A DNA stretch of 33,135 bases from Fibrobacterota bacterium. Its GTDB lineage: Bacteria; Fibrobacterota; Fibrobacteria; UBA11236. The DNA lies in the NCBI GenBank assembly GCA_019509785.1, contig JAEKLQ010000070.1:1-33135 (forward strand), given 5' to 3'. The notes below the pieces were generated by a model. The model searched no databases and had not been told where the DNA came from. It was given only the letters and a program-made list of their open reading frames with translations. Positions within the stretch are counted from its first letter, which is position 1; each line of letters opens with the position of its first letter. A program made the translations under genes and the position numbers. This document shows positions 14,425-24,432 of this stretch, piece after piece.

Positions 14425-15438
14425 ATGGAGCAACATAAGAACGGGGAAGTCGTGGTCATTACGGGAGGGACGGCCGGCGTTGGCCGCGCCGTCGCGCGCC
14501 GCTTCGCGGTTGCCGGCGCTTCGGTTGCCGTTATCGCGCGCGGAAAGGATCGGCTGGACGCAACCTTGGCCGAGCTGCAGGCCCTGGGAGTACGCGCCTT
14601 GGCCCTGCAGGCCGATGTCGCCGATGCCGCGGCGGTAGAGGCGGCCGCCGAACGCGTCGAAAAGGAATTGGGCCCCATTGATATCTGGGTGAACAACGCC
14701 ATGACTTCGGTATTCTCGCCGGTTTGGGAGATGAAGCCGGAGGAGTACGCGCGCGTGACGCAAGTGACCTACCTGGGATTCGTGCATGGGGCCCTCGCCG
14801 CCTTGCGGCGCATGCGGCCGCGCGACCGGGGAACCATAGTGCTGGTTGGGTCCGCCCTGGCCTACCGGGGGATACCGTTGCAATCGGCCTACTGCGCATC
14901 CAAGCATGCCATCCAAGGATTCATGGACTCCTTGCGCAGCGAGCTACTGCATGTGGGGAGCCGCGTCCACGTCTGCATGGTGAACTTGCCCGCCGTCAAT
15001 ACCCCGCAATTCGCCTGGGTCAAGTCGCGCCTGCCCAATAAGGCCCAGCCGGTGCCGCCCATCTACCAACCGGAAGTTCCCGCCGAAGCCATATACCGGG
15101 CCGCCCACTCGCGCCGCCGCGAATGGCTAATCGGATGGCCCACCTACCGGGCCATCTGGGGCAATTACATCGCGCCCGGCTTCGCCGATCGCGTCTTGGC
15201 CAAGATGGGATTCAGCTCCCAACAAGGCGGGCAAGCGGAAGATCCCGGCCGCCCGGACAACTTATGGTCGCCGCCTCCCGGCGATTACGGATGCCATGGG
15301 AGCTTCGATGCCCTGGCCCACGACCGGAGCCCTCTGCTTTGGCTGAGCCGGTTCCGGGCGCGTATCGGCCTGGGGCTGCTGGGAGCCGCCTCGGCGCTGG
15401 CATTGGCGATGGGCCGGCGCCGGAGGGCGGCCCGCTAA
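14425..15438 (+). CDS. SDR-family oxidoreductase with C-terminal membrane tail
   Basis: 337 residues from the ATG at 14425; the frame extends 24 codons further upstream but those residues precede the Rossmann strand without similarity. The fold is a classical short-chain dehydrogenase: 'VVITGGTAGVGRAVARRF' (NAD(P)-binding Gly motif, residues 10-27), 'NNA' at 90-92, Ser143, and Tyr156-x3-Lys160 ('SAYCASKHA'). It is longer than the usual ~250 residues. The extra C-terminus includes a Pro/Gly-rich stretch and ends in a hydrophobic helix followed by a basic run ('GLLGAASALALAMGRRRR'), suggesting membrane anchoring. The substrate is unknown. The BrkB-like gene follows after 23 bases, probably in the same transcript. 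Confidence 0.9.
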   Translation: MEQHKNGEVVVITGGTAGVGRAVARRFAVAGASVAVIARGKDRLDATLAELQALGVRALALQADVADAAAVEAAAERVEKELGPIDIWVNNAMTSVFSPVWEMKPEEYARVTQVTYLGFVHGALAALRRMRPRDRGTIVLVGSALAYRGIPLQSAYCASKHAIQGFMDSLRSELLHVGSRVHVCMVNLPAVNTPQFAWVKSRLPNKAQPVPPIYQPEVPAEAIYRAAHSRRREWLIGWPTYRAIWGNYIAPGFADRVLAKMGFSSQQGGQAEDPGRPDNLWSPPPGDYGCHGSFDALAHDRSPLLWLSRFRARIGLGLLGAASALALAMGRRRRAAR

Positions 15439-15461
15439 GGCGCCATGCGCCCGCGGATCCA

Positions 15462-16793
15462 ATGCGGTTGATCACCTCCATCCGGAAATTCCTCGCCCAA
15501 GACATCTGGGACATCCGCACGAGCCATCTTCCGGGCCCTAAGCGCATACCGCTCTCCGCCCTGAAACTGCTGCTGGCGACCGCGCGGGGTTTCCAGGAGG
15601 ATGCGGTGGCGTTGCGCGCCAATGCCTTGACCCTCAATTCCCTGCTGGCCATCGTCCCTGTGCTGGCCTTGCTGTTCGGCATCGCCAAAGGCTTCGGACT
15701 GGAAAAGCGCTTCCAAGGTTGGATCCTGTCGCAGTTCCCCGAACAGCAAACCGTACTCGGGCAGTCGCTGGTTTTCGCGCAACGGGCGCTCGCTTCGGCG
15801 CAAGGAGGCTTGGTGGCGGGAGCGGGAGTGATCTTCCTGCTCTATGCGGTGGTGCAAGTGATCGGCCAGGTGGAGCAGGCCATGAACCATATCTGGTCCA
15901 TCGCCCGGCCGCGCACCTTGAGCCGCAAGTTCAGCGATTACATCTCCCTCATCCTGGTCGGCCCCTTCCTGCTCCTGGGCGCGAGCAGCCTGAACGTATA
16001 CGTAACGACTTGGGTCCACACCGCGGCGGAGTCTTCCTCTTTCGCGCCGGTGCTGGGCCCCGCCGCGCGCGCGGCCATCCGTACCCTGCCTTACGTTCTG
16101 CTTTGGATGCTGTTCTCCTTCACCTACGTGTTCTTGCCCAACACCAAGGTGAAAATCGGATCCGGCCTCTTGGGCGGGGCCGCCGCCGCCCTGCTCTACC
16201 AGGCGGCCCAGAGCCTGTACTTGCGTTTGCAGATCGGGGTCTCGCGGGACAACGCCATCTACGGTAGCTTCGCGGCCCTGCCCCTCTTCATCATCTGGCT
16301 ACGCGTGAGCTGGAACATCGCCTTGTTCGGGGCGGAACTTACCCAACAGCACCAGAACTTTTCCGGAAACGAAAGCGCGGGACGCGAGGCCGAGCTCAGC
16401 TTCCGCGAAGTCAAACGCATCGCCCTGGACGTTTGCGCCTTCGTGCTCGGGCGGTTCGAGAAGGGACAGGTCCCGGCCTTGGCCAGGGAAATCGGAGAGG
16501 GACTGCGCGTGCCGATGAAGGCCTTGGGCACGGTCTTGAAACGATTGGTGGCCGCAGGGCTGCTGGTGGAAACCGAATCGCCGGGAGGGCAGAAGGACCC
16601 CGGGTACCTCCCCGCCCGCCCGCGGGAATCCCTCACGCCGATGATTATCGTGGACGCCTTGGAACGCCAAGGCGAGGAAGTCCCGCTGACGGAACCGCAT
16701 GCCACCGACCCGGGCGAATCGATCCTGGCGCGCTGGGAGGAAAGGCTGCGCGGCGGCGGCGATGAGCCATCCTTGCTCTCTCCCGCGCGATAG
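15462..16793 (+). CDS. YihY/BrkB-family membrane protein with C-terminal winged-helix-like domain
   Basis: 443 residues from the ATG at 15462; the longer upstream frame only overlaps the SDR gene. Residues ~35-300 hold about six membrane helices and the family pattern ('FQEDAVALRANALTLNSLLAIVP' region, 'QVEQAMNHIWSI', 'YVFLPNTKVKIGSGLLGGAA', 'NAIYGSFAALPLFIIWLRVSWNIALFGAEL'; quoted in pieces across the protein). This family was once called RNase BN, which is now known to be wrong; its function is unsettled. Residues ~315-373 form a helical, winged-helix-like region ('VPALAREIGEGLRVPMKALG'), seen in the longer members. It is co-directional with the SDR gene and the debranching enzyme gene, 30 bases upstream of the latter. 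Confidence 0.9.
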   Translation: MRLITSIRKFLAQDIWDIRTSHLPGPKRIPLSALKLLLATARGFQEDAVALRANALTLNSLLAIVPVLALLFGIAKGFGLEKRFQGWILSQFPEQQTVLGQSLVFAQRALASAQGGLVAGAGVIFLLYAVVQVIGQVEQAMNHIWSIARPRTLSRKFSDYISLILVGPFLLLGASSLNVYVTTWVHTAAESSSFAPVLGPAARAAIRTLPYVLLWMLFSFTYVFLPNTKVKIGSGLLGGAAAALLYQAAQSLYLRLQIGVSRDNAIYGSFAALPLFIIWLRVSWNIALFGAELTQQHQNFSGNESAGREAELSFREVKRIALDVCAFVLGRFEKGQVPALAREIGEGLRVPMKALGTVLKRLVAAGLLVETESPGGQKDPGYLPARPRESLTPMIIVDALERQGEEVPLTEPHATDPGESILARWEERLRGGGDEPSLLSPAR

Positions 16794-16823
16794 GGCAAAC
16801 GGGGAGAACGACGAGCTTCGCAA

Positions 16824-19145
16824 ATGGGAAAGCCAATCCGCAAACGATCCGCTTCGCGCGGCGGCCGGAAGGAACCGACCCCCGATCAAGTCAAGATCAA
16901 ACTCCTGACCCGGAAAAACCCGTCGGCGGCATCCGGCATCAGCGATGCGCCCGTCATCAAGGATGGGGATGTTTTCCTGGTTACGGAGAAAGACGGCTTG
17001 ATCCCCTTCTCCGGCAATCACGGCTTCGGGCTGTACTACCATGATTGCCGCTATTTGGACGGGTATCGCATTACCATCAACGGGGCCGCGATGGACTCGC
17101 TCTCCCTGACTACCCGGGATGGCTTCCTTTCCGCCTTCGAACTGACGAATCCATCCCTTCCTTATAAGCGGGCTTCTTCGAAAAAGCCTGCGCAGCAAAG
17201 GACGCGGGGATCTTCCGGAAATCGCGCGCGGAAGGAAGACCGCATCCACGAGCACTCCTTGGGGCTGCGGCTCACGCACTTGCTGTCCCGGGGCGAAGCA
17301 TCCATGCGGGATATCCTGGAGGTCCGCAATTTCGGCCCCGAGGCGATCGAACTGGAAGTCCGCATCGAATTGCGATCGCGATTCGACGATGTCTTCAACA
17401 TCCGCGGCTTGGACGACCGCAAGCCCGGCAAGGTCAGCCGACCCGCATGGTCGGGCCAGGTGCTCGCTTTCGCCTACCGGGGCGGGGACGGGATCGAGAG
17501 AAGCCTATCGGTCCGGTTCCAAGACTCCCTGCGCAAGGGGAAAGGCGCGGAGGCGCGCTTCGCGGTCAGGCTCAAGCCGGAAAAGACGCAACGCCTGGAG
17601 TGGGTATTCCTGATCCATGAGGACGGGGAACACGGTGCCGATACCCTCGTGCGCGCAGACGCCATCCCGAACGCCAAGGAGACCCATCGGCTCCAGGCCG
17701 AAGAGCGGAATGAGCATACTTCCCGGGGCGCGGAAATCGCGTGCGACCACGAATTGCTGAACCTATCCATCGGCCAAGCCCTTAAGGATCTCCGTTCCTT
17801 GCAAAGCGAATACGAGGGCCTGCGTTTCTTCTCGGCGGGGATTCCCTGGTTCGCGACCCTGTTCGGGCGTGATACCCTCACCGCCTGCCTGCAAACCTTG
17901 GCTTTCGATCAGGAGTCGAGCGCGGGGACCCTGCGATTGCTCGCGCGCATGCAGGGCAGGAAGATGAACCCTTGGACGGAGGAGCAGCCCGGGCGCATCC
18001 TGCATGAATTCCGCCGCGGCGAACTTGCCCGCGCGAACATGATCCCCTATAGCCCGTTCTACGGAACCGTGGATGCCACGGCCCTGTTCCTCATCCTCCT
18101 GGCCGAACATTCCCTTTGGAGCGGAAGCCTGGATCTTTTCCGGGAACTACGCGCCTCCGTTGATCTCGCCCTGGCCTGGATGGACCGTTACGGGGACGCC
18201 AACGGGGACGGCTACCTCGAGTACGCCTATCCCCGCGTGGGTTCGCAGATAAACCTGGGATGGAAGGATGCCGGGGATTCCATACCGAGCGGGGACGGAA
18301 GCCTGGCGAAATCACCTATTTCCTTGGTCGAAGTCCAGGCCTATGCCTATCGCGCCCGCATCGGGATCGCCCACCTCTTGCGCCGGAACGGCGAAGCGGT
18401 TTTGGCCGGGGAATTGGAGGCGGATGCCGCCGGCCTGCGCTCGCGCTTCCATCGCGACTATTGGATGGGGCAGAAGAAATTCTTCGCCATCGCGCTGCAC
18501 GGGCGCGGAGGCCAGGCGGACGTCGTGTCCAGCAATCCGGGCCAAGCCTTATGGGGCGGGATCGTGGAGCCCGCGAGGGCCGAGGCCGTGCGGGACCGGC
18601 TGATGGCGGAGGACTTGTTCACGGGCTGGGGCGTGCGCACCTTGTCTTCCGGAGAGAAACGCTATAACCCCACCAGCTACCACCTGGGAAGCGTTTGGCC
18701 CCACGACAATTCCTTCATCGCGGCCGGATTACGGGATTACGGTTTCGATTCCGAAGCCATGCGCCTCTTCGAAGGCATGTTGGACGCGGCCGATCATTTC
18801 CCGGAGCGTAGGCTGCCGGAATTGTTCTGCGGCTTCTCCCAGCGGGAATTCCCCGAGCCCGTGAAATATCCTATCGCTTGCCATCCCCAGGCCTGGGCCG
18901 CCGGAACGCTGCCCTACATGCTGACCACCCTGTTAGGGCTGCGGCCGGACGGGTTCCAACGCCGCCTGGCTATCGTACGTCCCATGCTGCCCGCTGGTTG
19001 CAATTGGCTCGAGTGGAAGCGCCTACGCGTTAGGGATGCGAAGGTGGATCTGCGTTTCGAGCGCGACGGGGAGCGCGTGCGGGTACGCGTGCTGAAGACG
19101 GAAGGGCAATTGGAAGTGGCGCATGCCCCGGCGCACCACGAGTGA
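16824..19145 (+). CDS. Glycogen-debranching-type glycoside hydrolase (amylo-alpha-1,6-glucosidase family)
   Basis: 773 residues. The start has a GGGGAGAA-like site ~18 bases upstream. Residues ~40-270 match the N-terminal beta domain of bacterial amylo-alpha-1,6-glucosidase-like proteins (GDE_N_bis: 'FLVTEKDGLIPFSGNHGFG', 'YYHDCRYLDGYRI'). Residues ~310-745 form the (alpha/alpha)6 barrel, with 'GIPWFATLFGRDTL' (~337-350), 'NLGWKDAGDSIPSGDG' (~475-490), where the acid residues around WKDAGDS are the likely catalytic site, and 'LGSVWPHDNSFIAAGLRDYG' (~624-643). No signal peptide, so cytoplasmic alpha-glucan turnover is likely. It differs from the eukaryotic bifunctional enzyme in lacking a transferase domain. 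It ends 64 bases before the respiratory operon; co-transcription is possible but no functional link is evident. Confidence 0.9.
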   Translation: MGKPIRKRSASRGGRKEPTPDQVKIKLLTRKNPSAASGISDAPVIKDGDVFLVTEKDGLIPFSGNHGFGLYYHDCRYLDGYRITINGAAMDSLSLTTRDGFLSAFELTNPSLPYKRASSKKPAQQRTRGSSGNRARKEDRIHEHSLGLRLTHLLSRGEASMRDILEVRNFGPEAIELEVRIELRSRFDDVFNIRGLDDRKPGKVSRPAWSGQVLAFAYRGGDGIERSLSVRFQDSLRKGKGAEARFAVRLKPEKTQRLEWVFLIHEDGEHGADTLVRADAIPNAKETHRLQAEERNEHTSRGAEIACDHELLNLSIGQALKDLRSLQSEYEGLRFFSAGIPWFATLFGRDTLTACLQTLAFDQESSAGTLRLLARMQGRKMNPWTEEQPGRILHEFRRGELARANMIPYSPFYGTVDATALFLILLAEHSLWSGSLDLFRELRASVDLALAWMDRYGDANGDGYLEYAYPRVGSQINLGWKDAGDSIPSGDGSLAKSPISLVEVQAYAYRARIGIAHLLRRNGEAVLAGELEADAAGLRSRFHRDYWMGQKKFFAIALHGRGGQADVVSSNPGQALWGGIVEPARAEAVRDRLMAEDLFTGWGVRTLSSGEKRYNPTSYHLGSVWPHDNSFIAAGLRDYGFDSEAMRLFEGMLDAADHFPERRLPELFCGFSQREFPEPVKYPIACHPQAWAAGTLPYMLTTLLGLRPDGFQRRLAIVRPMLPAGCNWLEWKRLRVRDAKVDLRFERDGERVRVRVLKTEGQLEVAHAPAHHE

Positions 19146-19209
19146 AAATACGCTTGCTTGAGGCCGGCGGAATGGATTGTTTGGAAAGGCCGTTGGAGAT
19201 GCTTGCACC

Positions 19210-19878
19210 ATGGCCCAATTATTCCCCCCCGCGGCCAATTCCGTCCTGAAATGGATCCTGCTCGGCGTGCCCCTCGGCGCGCTCGGCCTCGCGACCGCGA
19301 GAATCCTATGGGTGCGTACCCCTTGGGTGACCGGCGAGGGCAGGATGGCGGAGCAACCCCTGCAATTCAGCCATGCGCATCACGTGGGCGGATACGGCAT
19401 CGATTGCCGCTATTGCCATGCCTCGGTGGAACGATCGGGCTTCGCGGATATCCCTCCCACGGAAACCTGCATGAGCTGCCACTCCCAGGTTTGGACGGGA
19501 GCCGGGATGTTACGACCCGTACGCGCCAGCTTCGCATCCGGCCGGCCCCTGCGTTGGAATCGCGTGAATCAACTCCCGGATTTCACCTACTTCAACCATG
19601 GCATCCACATCGCCAAAGGCGTGGCTTGCGCGGAATGCCATGGCCGCGTGGATCGCATGCCGTTGATGGCGCAGGCGCGCGATCTGCAAATGTCCTTCTG
19701 CCTCGATTGCCATCGCGATCCGGCCCGGCGCCTTCGGCCGCCCGAAGGCGTTTTCGCCATGGACTGGCGGCCCCAACGGACGGATCCCGATTCGTCCCGG
19801 CGCATGGGAATGGAACTGATGCGCTTCTACCACGTACGCGCCGCCGGTCTGACCGATTGCGTAAGGTGCCATCGATGA
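19210..19878 (+). CDS. actA: Alternative complex III subunit ActA, pentahaem cytochrome c
   Basis: 222 residues from the ATG at 19210; 'MAQLFPPAANSV' is the standard beginning of ActA, so the earlier TTG at 19177 is rejected. One N-terminal membrane helix (~14-32) anchors a periplasmic domain with five CxxCH haem c sites at Cys66, 87, 140, 164 and 217. The last haem motif lies one residue from the C-terminus. Further His residues ('SHAHH', 'FNHGIH', 'FYHVR') can act as distal ligands. In alternative complex III, which oxidises quinol in place of cytochrome bc1, this subunit carries electrons towards the cytochrome c acceptor. It is the first gene of the operon; its stop overlaps the actB start (ATGA). 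Confidence 0.95.
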   Translation: MAQLFPPAANSVLKWILLGVPLGALGLATARILWVRTPWVTGEGRMAEQPLQFSHAHHVGGYGIDCRYCHASVERSGFADIPPTETCMSCHSQVWTGAGMLRPVRASFASGRPLRWNRVNQLPDFTYFNHGIHIAKGVACAECHGRVDRMPLMAQARDLQMSFCLDCHRDPARRLRPPEGVFAMDWRPQRTDPDSSRRMGMELMRFYHVRAAGLTDCVRCHR

Positions 19879-22800
19879 ATGCGGCACCGGGAAATGCCGG
19901 AGACAATGCGGATGGGCCGCTGCCGGGCTCGGCGCGCAGGGAAGGATATTTCCCGCGCGGGAAAGAACCTTGGACCTCACTGGAAGAATTCGCAAAGACG
20001 CCGGGCATTGACGATGCGATGCATGCGGAGTATCCGCCCCCGGCCGGCGCCGCGGATGGATGGAGCCGCCGCAGTTTCCTGCGTCTGATGGGCGCCTCGC
20101 TGGCCTTGGCCGGGGTAACGGGTTGCGGTCGAGGGGTGGGCCTGCCGAAGGGCCGATCGCGTTTGCTCCCGTACGTGCGCGCCCCGGAAGGCTTGGTGCC
20201 CGGTCGTCCGCGTTATTATGCCACCACCCTCTTGGCGGCCGGGGACATCGTCGGGGTATTGGGCGAGACCCATATGGGCAGGCCCACCAAGTTGGAAGGC
20301 AATCCCGATCATCCCGCTTCCCTGGGGGCCACGGATTTGTTCGCCCAGGCGGCGGTGCTGGATGTCTATGATCCCGCGCGATCGCGTACGGCTCTCGAAC
20401 ATGGGTTGCCGCGCGAATCGCTGGCCTTCCGCGACTTCCTGCTGGAACGCCGCGCGGCCCTGCTGCCGCGGAAGGGCGAGGGCCTTCGCTTGCTGACCGG
20501 TGAAATCCATTCCCCCTCCCTGCTAAGCCAAATCACCGCCCTGTTGGCCGAAATGCCCGCGGCCCGATGGCACGTTTTCGATCCGGTCGGAACCGCGAAT
20601 TCGCGACGCGGGGCGGAACTCGCTTTCGGGCGTCCCCTCCGCGCCGTACCGCATTTGGATCAGGCCGACGTGGTGGTTTGCATGGGAGCGGATCCCTTCG
20701 GTTGGGGACCGGAACGGGCGCGAATGATGCATGATTGGGCGGCACGTCGCGCATTACGGGAAATCCCCTCGGGGGGTAAGGGCATGAGCCGATGGTACGC
20801 GGCCGAAAGCCATCCTTCCCCCTCCGGAAACGCGGCGGATCATCGCTTGCAGGCGGCGCCTTCGCGCCTGCCGTTCCTGTTGCGCTGCCTCTCCGCCGGG
20901 ATAGGCACTGGGGGAGCCGAGCAGGCTGGTATCGTCCCGGACGCAGGAAATGCCCCGCAGGCGGCCGGCTTCCCGGAGGCTGGCCTTTCCCGGGAAGAGC
21001 GGGCCTGGATCGAGGCCGCCGCATCCGACCTACGCTCGGCGGGGGGCCGCGGACTAGTGCTCGTAGGCGAATCCCTGCCCCCGGAATCCCACCTGCAGGC
21101 CCATTTCCTCAACGGCCGCCTGGGTAACTCAGGCAATACCCTAACCTATGTGGAACCTATGGAGGGCGAATCCGGATCCGGGGATCTCGCATCGCTGGCC
21201 GCGGATATGCAAGCGGGCAAGGTGGACACCTTGATCATCATGGACGCGAATCCCGCCTACGCCGCGCCGCCGGAAACGGGTTGGAGCGAGGCGGTGGCCA
21301 AGGTCCCCCACTCCGCCTGCGTATCGTACTACTTGGATGAGACGTCGGCCGGTTGCGCATGGCATGCCCCGATGGCCCATGGATTGGAATCGTGGGGCGA
21401 TGCGCGTGCCTGGGACGGTACGCTTTCCTTGCAGCAACCCTTGATCGAACCTTTGGCGCCGGCCTGGACTCCGGCGACGGTGGTCGCGGCCCTGCGCGGC
21501 GATGCCAATCCGGATGCCCAGGCATTGGTGCGGGAGTATTGGCAATCTCGCCTGGGAGCGGATTTCGAAACTCGATGGCGGGAAACCTTGCGAAAGGGCG
21601 TGTTACCGCAGGATACATCGGCGGCCGCCGCTCCGACAGCGGCCGTTATGCCGGGGCCAGTCGCGGCGGCGGAAGGGAACGCGCAAGACGCATCGGGACT
21701 GGAAATCGAATTCCGTCCCGACCCTACCCTTTGGGATGGCCGATACGCCTTCAACCCTTGGCTCCAGGAAACCCCCAAACCCTTCACCAATGTCTCCTGG
21801 GGCAACGCCGCCTACCTCTCGCCGGCAACGGCCAAAGCCCTGGGCCTAGCTTCGCGGGACGAAGTCGAGCTTCGTTTCCGCGACCGATCGGTATTGGCTC
21901 CCGTCTGGATCTTACCCGGTCAATGCGACGGCGTGGCCACCGTGCACTTGGGGCACGGGCGCGCGTGGCCAGGACCGCGCCAATGGCTGGAAGGCACTGG
22001 CTCCTTGCCCGCCCCGGAGGACGATAAGCGGGAGGCCTTCGGCTTCAATGCCTACTCCCTGCGTTCGGGGGACGCCCTCTGGTACGGCAAAGGCCTGGAG
22101 ATCCGCAAGACCGGAAGGATCCTGCGGGTGGCCTGCCGTCAGGGGCAGGATGGCCTGGAGGGACGGCCCATCGTGCGCGCGGCGGATCTTTCCCGGCTGC
22201 GCGAGGATCCGGGATTCTGCGACGAGCCGGAACGGGAATCCCTCTATCCTCTGAGGCCCTACGCCGGACACGCCTGGGGGATGACCATCGACATGTCCCT
22301 CTGCACAGGATGTTCGGCTTGCGTGGTGGCCTGCCGAGCGGAGAACAACGTCCCCGTGGTGGGAAAGGAAGGCGTCCTGCGCCACCGGGACATGGCCTGG
22401 CTGCGCATCGATCGCTATTTCATCGGTCCCTCGGACAAGCCGGCGGCCTATTTCCAGCCCATGCTCTGCCAGCATTGCGAACAGGCGCCTTGCGAAGTGG
22501 TCTGCCCCGTGGAAGCCACCGTGCATGACGGCGAAGGGCTCAACCAGATGATCTACAACCGCTGCATCGGCACGCGGTACTGCTCGAACAATTGCCCGTA
22601 CAAGGTGCGGCGCTTCAACTTCTTCGATTACGCGCGCGCCCAGGACAAGGCGGCCGCGCCCCAACGTAACCCGGACGTTACGGTGCGCGGGCGGGGCGTG
22701 ATGGAAAAATGCACCTTCTGCGTGCAGCGCATCGCCCAGGCCCGCATCGCATCGGAAAAGGAAAGCCGGCCCATCCGCGACGGGGAGGCGATGACGGCGT

Positions 22801-23000
22801 GCATGCAGGCCTGCCCCACGGGTGCCATCGTTTTCGGCGACCTCAACGACGGTTCTTCGCGGGTCGCGATCTTGCGCAAGGTCCCCTGGAAATTCGCCGT
22901 GCTCGGGGAATTGAATGCCCGTCCGCGCATTCGCTATCTGGCCAAGATTTGGAACCAGCACCCCGCTTTGCCGGCGGACACCGCGAAGTCCATGGTATGA
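19875..23000 (+). CDS. actB: Alternative complex III subunit ActB, iron-sulfur / molybdopterin-like fusion
   Basis: 1041 residues starting in an ATGA overlap with actA. The twin-arginine-like segment '[17 protein letters not shown]' (residues 64-80) precedes Cys84; as in other ActB proteins it may be a Tat signal with lipid anchoring. Residues ~85-790 resemble the molybdopterin oxidoreductase fold, which in ActB does not bind the cofactor. The C-terminal part (~795-1020) is the ferredoxin-like module with four Cys groups: '[11 protein letters not shown]' from residue 810, '[13 protein letters not shown]', '[20 protein letters not shown]', and 'CTFCVQRI' with '[10 protein letters not shown]'. 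These would bind three [4Fe-4S] and one [3Fe-4S] cluster in known complexes. It conducts electrons between ActC and the haem subunits on the periplasmic side. Confidence 0.96.
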   Translation: MNAAPGNAGDNADGPLPGSARREGYFPRGKEPWTSLEEFAKTPGIDDAMHAEYPPPAGAADGWSRRSFLRLMGASLALAGVTGCGRGVGLPKGRSRLLPYVRAPEGLVPGRPRYYATTLLAAGDIVGVLGETHMGRPTKLEGNPDHPASLGATDLFAQAAVLDVYDPARSRTALEHGLPRESLAFRDFLLERRAALLPRKGEGLRLLTGEIHSPSLLSQITALLAEMPAARWHVFDPVGTANSRRGAELAFGRPLRAVPHLDQADVVVCMGADPFGWGPERARMMHDWAARRALREIPSGGKGMSRWYAAESHPSPSGNAADHRLQAAPSRLPFLLRCLSAGIGTGGAEQAGIVPDAGNAPQAAGFPEAGLSREERAWIEAAASDLRSAGGRGLVLVGESLPPESHLQAHFLNGRLGNSGNTLTYVEPMEGESGSGDLASLAADMQAGKVDTLIIMDANPAYAAPPETGWSEAVAKVPHSACVSYYLDETSAGCAWHAPMAHGLESWGDARAWDGTLSLQQPLIEPLAPAWTPATVVAALRGDANPDAQALVREYWQSRLGADFETRWRETLRKGVLPQDTSAAAAPTAAVMPGPVAAAEGNAQDASGLEIEFRPDPTLWDGRYAFNPWLQETPKPFTNVSWGNAAYLSPATAKALGLASRDEVELRFRDRSVLAPVWILPGQCDGVATVHLGHGRAWPGPRQWLEGTGSLPAPEDDKREAFGFNAYSLRSGDALWYGKGLEIRKTGRILRVACRQGQDGLEGRPIVRAADLSRLREDPGFCDEPERESLYPLRPYAGHAWGMTIDMSLCTGCSACVVACRAENNVPVVGKEGVLRHRDMAWLRIDRYFIGPSDKPAAYFQPMLCQHCEQAPCEVVCPVEATVHDGEGLNQMIYNRCIGTRYCSNNCPYKVRRFNFFDYARAQDKAAAPQRNPDVTVRGRGVMEKCTFCVQRIAQARIASEKESRPIRDGEAMTACMQACPTGAIVFGDLNDGSSRVAILRKVPWKFAVLGELNARPRIRYLAKIWNQHPALPADTAKSMV

Positions 23001-23083
23001 AAGTAACGGTGTGAAGAGCCCTGGGATGGAAAGCCACGGTATGCAAGGCCATGAGAGGAAAGGCCCGGTAATGGAAACCTCCG
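22994..23083 (+). repeat. Degenerate ~30-bp tandem repeat at the actB-actC junction
   Basis: Two adjacent 30-base blocks (22994-23023 and 23024-23053) match at about 21 of 30 positions, both carrying G-rich/ATG-containing phrases such as GGAAAG(C/G)CC and ACGGT(G/A)TG. A weaker third block reaches to 23083. The array fills the only sizeable gap within the act genes and contains several spare ATG codons. The actC ribosome site and start lie in the third block. Confidence 0.4.
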
Positions 23084-24432
23084 CTTCCCCGGCCCCGGTA
23101 GTCTTGGGACAACCGACCTATGCGGAGATCGGGGAGCAAATCGGTTCCATCCCCTTAACGCGGCGCCTGCTGCCCGGCTGGGTCCTGGCCTTCCTAGCGG
23201 CCTCCGTCCTTTTCATGGGCCTCATGTCGGCGGTGGGCTGGCTGCTGGCCCGGGGCGTGGGCATCTGGGGCATCGACATCCCCGTAGCTTGGGGCTTCGC
23301 CATCGTCAACTTCGTCTGGTGGATCGGCATCGGTCATGCGGGCACTTTCATCTCGGCCATCCTCCTATTGCTCCGCCAGCCCTGGCGTACCTCCATCAAC
23401 CGGCTCTCGGAAACCATGACCTTGTTCGCCGTGAGTTGCGCCGGCCTTTTTCCTTTGCTTCATCTGGGCCGGCCCTGGCTCTTCTATTACATGCTCCCCT
23501 ACCCCAACACCATGACGCTCTGGCCGCAGTTCCGCAGCGCGCTGGTATGGGACATATTCGCCGTTCTCACCTACCTGACCATCTCCATCCTGTTCTGGTA
23601 TACGGGCATGCTGCCGGATCTGGCTTCCATGCGGGACCATGCGCGCAATCCGCTGGTGAAACGCATCTATGCCGTCCTGTGCCTGGGCTGGCGCGGGTCG
23701 GCCCTGCATTGGCATCGCTGGGAAAGCGGTTACATCCTCATGGCCGGGCTTTCCACGCCCCTGGTGGTCTCCGTGCACAGCACGGTCAGCGCCGACTTCG
23801 CCACCGCCATCGTTCCCGGATGGCATTCCACCATCTTCCCGCCCTTCTTCGTGGCCGGCGCCATCTATTCCGGCTTCGCCATGGTGCTGACCTTGCTCAT
23901 CCCCATCCGCGCCTATTATCGCCTCCATTCCCTCATCACGGAACGGCATCTGGAGGCCATGGCCAAGATGCTGCTGGTGACGGGGTGGATCGTCATCTTC
24001 GGATACGTGGCGGAAAATTTCATCGCCTGGTACAGCGGCGATCCTTTCGAGATGTCCATCTTCTTCAAGCGCGCCACCGGATGGTACCGCGTATCCTTCG
24101 CGTTCATGATTTTCTGCAATGTGATCTCGGTGCAATCCCTATGGTCCGGATCCTTGCGGCGCAACGTCCTTTTCCTATGGGCCTTATCGCTCGTCATCAA
24201 CGTGGGCATGTGGTTCGAGCGCTTCGTGATCGTGGTAACGAGCCTTTCCCAAGACTACCTCCCGTCTTCTTGGGCCCCCTATAAGCCGACGTTCTGGGAT
24301 CTGCTCACATTCGCGGGCACCTTCGGCCTGTTCCTGGGAGGCATGGCCCTGTTCCTGCGCGTACTCCCCGCGATTTCCATGTCCGAAATGCGCGAACTCC
24401 TTGACCGGCAGGAGAGGGGGGAAACGGCATGA
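23071..24432 (+). CDS. actC: Alternative complex III subunit ActC, NrfD-like quinol-binding membrane protein
   Basis: 453 residues from the ATG at 23071, chosen because AGAGGAA lies 10 bases upstream; an in-frame ATG at 23026 would add 15 residues. About ten membrane helices are visible, from 'LLPGWVLAFLAASVLFMGL' to 'FAGTFGLFLGGMALFLRVLP', in the polysulfide-reductase NrfD/PsrC fold. Family motifs include 'VWWIGIGHAGTFISAILLLL', 'HLGRPWLFYYMLPYPN' and 'GMWFERFVIVV'. ActC holds a quinol site near the periplasmic face beside ActB. Overlaps actD by ATGA. Confidence 0.95.
   Translation: METSASPAPVVLGQPTYAEIGEQIGSIPLTRRLLPGWVLAFLAASVLFMGLMSAVGWLLARGVGIWGIDIPVAWGFAIVNFVWWIGIGHAGTFISAILLLLRQPWRTSINRLSETMTLFAVSCAGLFPLLHLGRPWLFYYMLPYPNTMTLWPQFRSALVWDIFAVLTYLTISILFWYTGMLPDLASMRDHARNPLVKRIYAVLCLGWRGSALHWHRWESGYILMAGLSTPLVVSVHSTVSADFATAIVPGWHSTIFPPFFVAGAIYSGFAMVLTLLIPIRAYYRLHSLITERHLEAMAKMLLVTGWIVIFGYVAENFIAWYSGDPFEMSIFFKRATGWYRVSFAFMIFCNVISVQSLWSGSLRRNVLFLWALSLVINVGMWFERFVIVVTSLSQDYLPSSWAPYKPTFWDLLTFAGTFGLFLGGMALFLRVLPAISMSEMRELLDRQERGETA

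Noticed and set aside
15464-16793. Calling the YihY/BrkB protein ribonuclease BN
   Set aside because: That name was a misassignment in the literature; the protein is a polytopic membrane protein with no nuclease motif.
21912-22961. 349-codon open frame on the minus strand
   Set aside because: Antisense to the iron-sulfur part of actB; His/Gly/Arg-rich composition is the mirror of the real gene.
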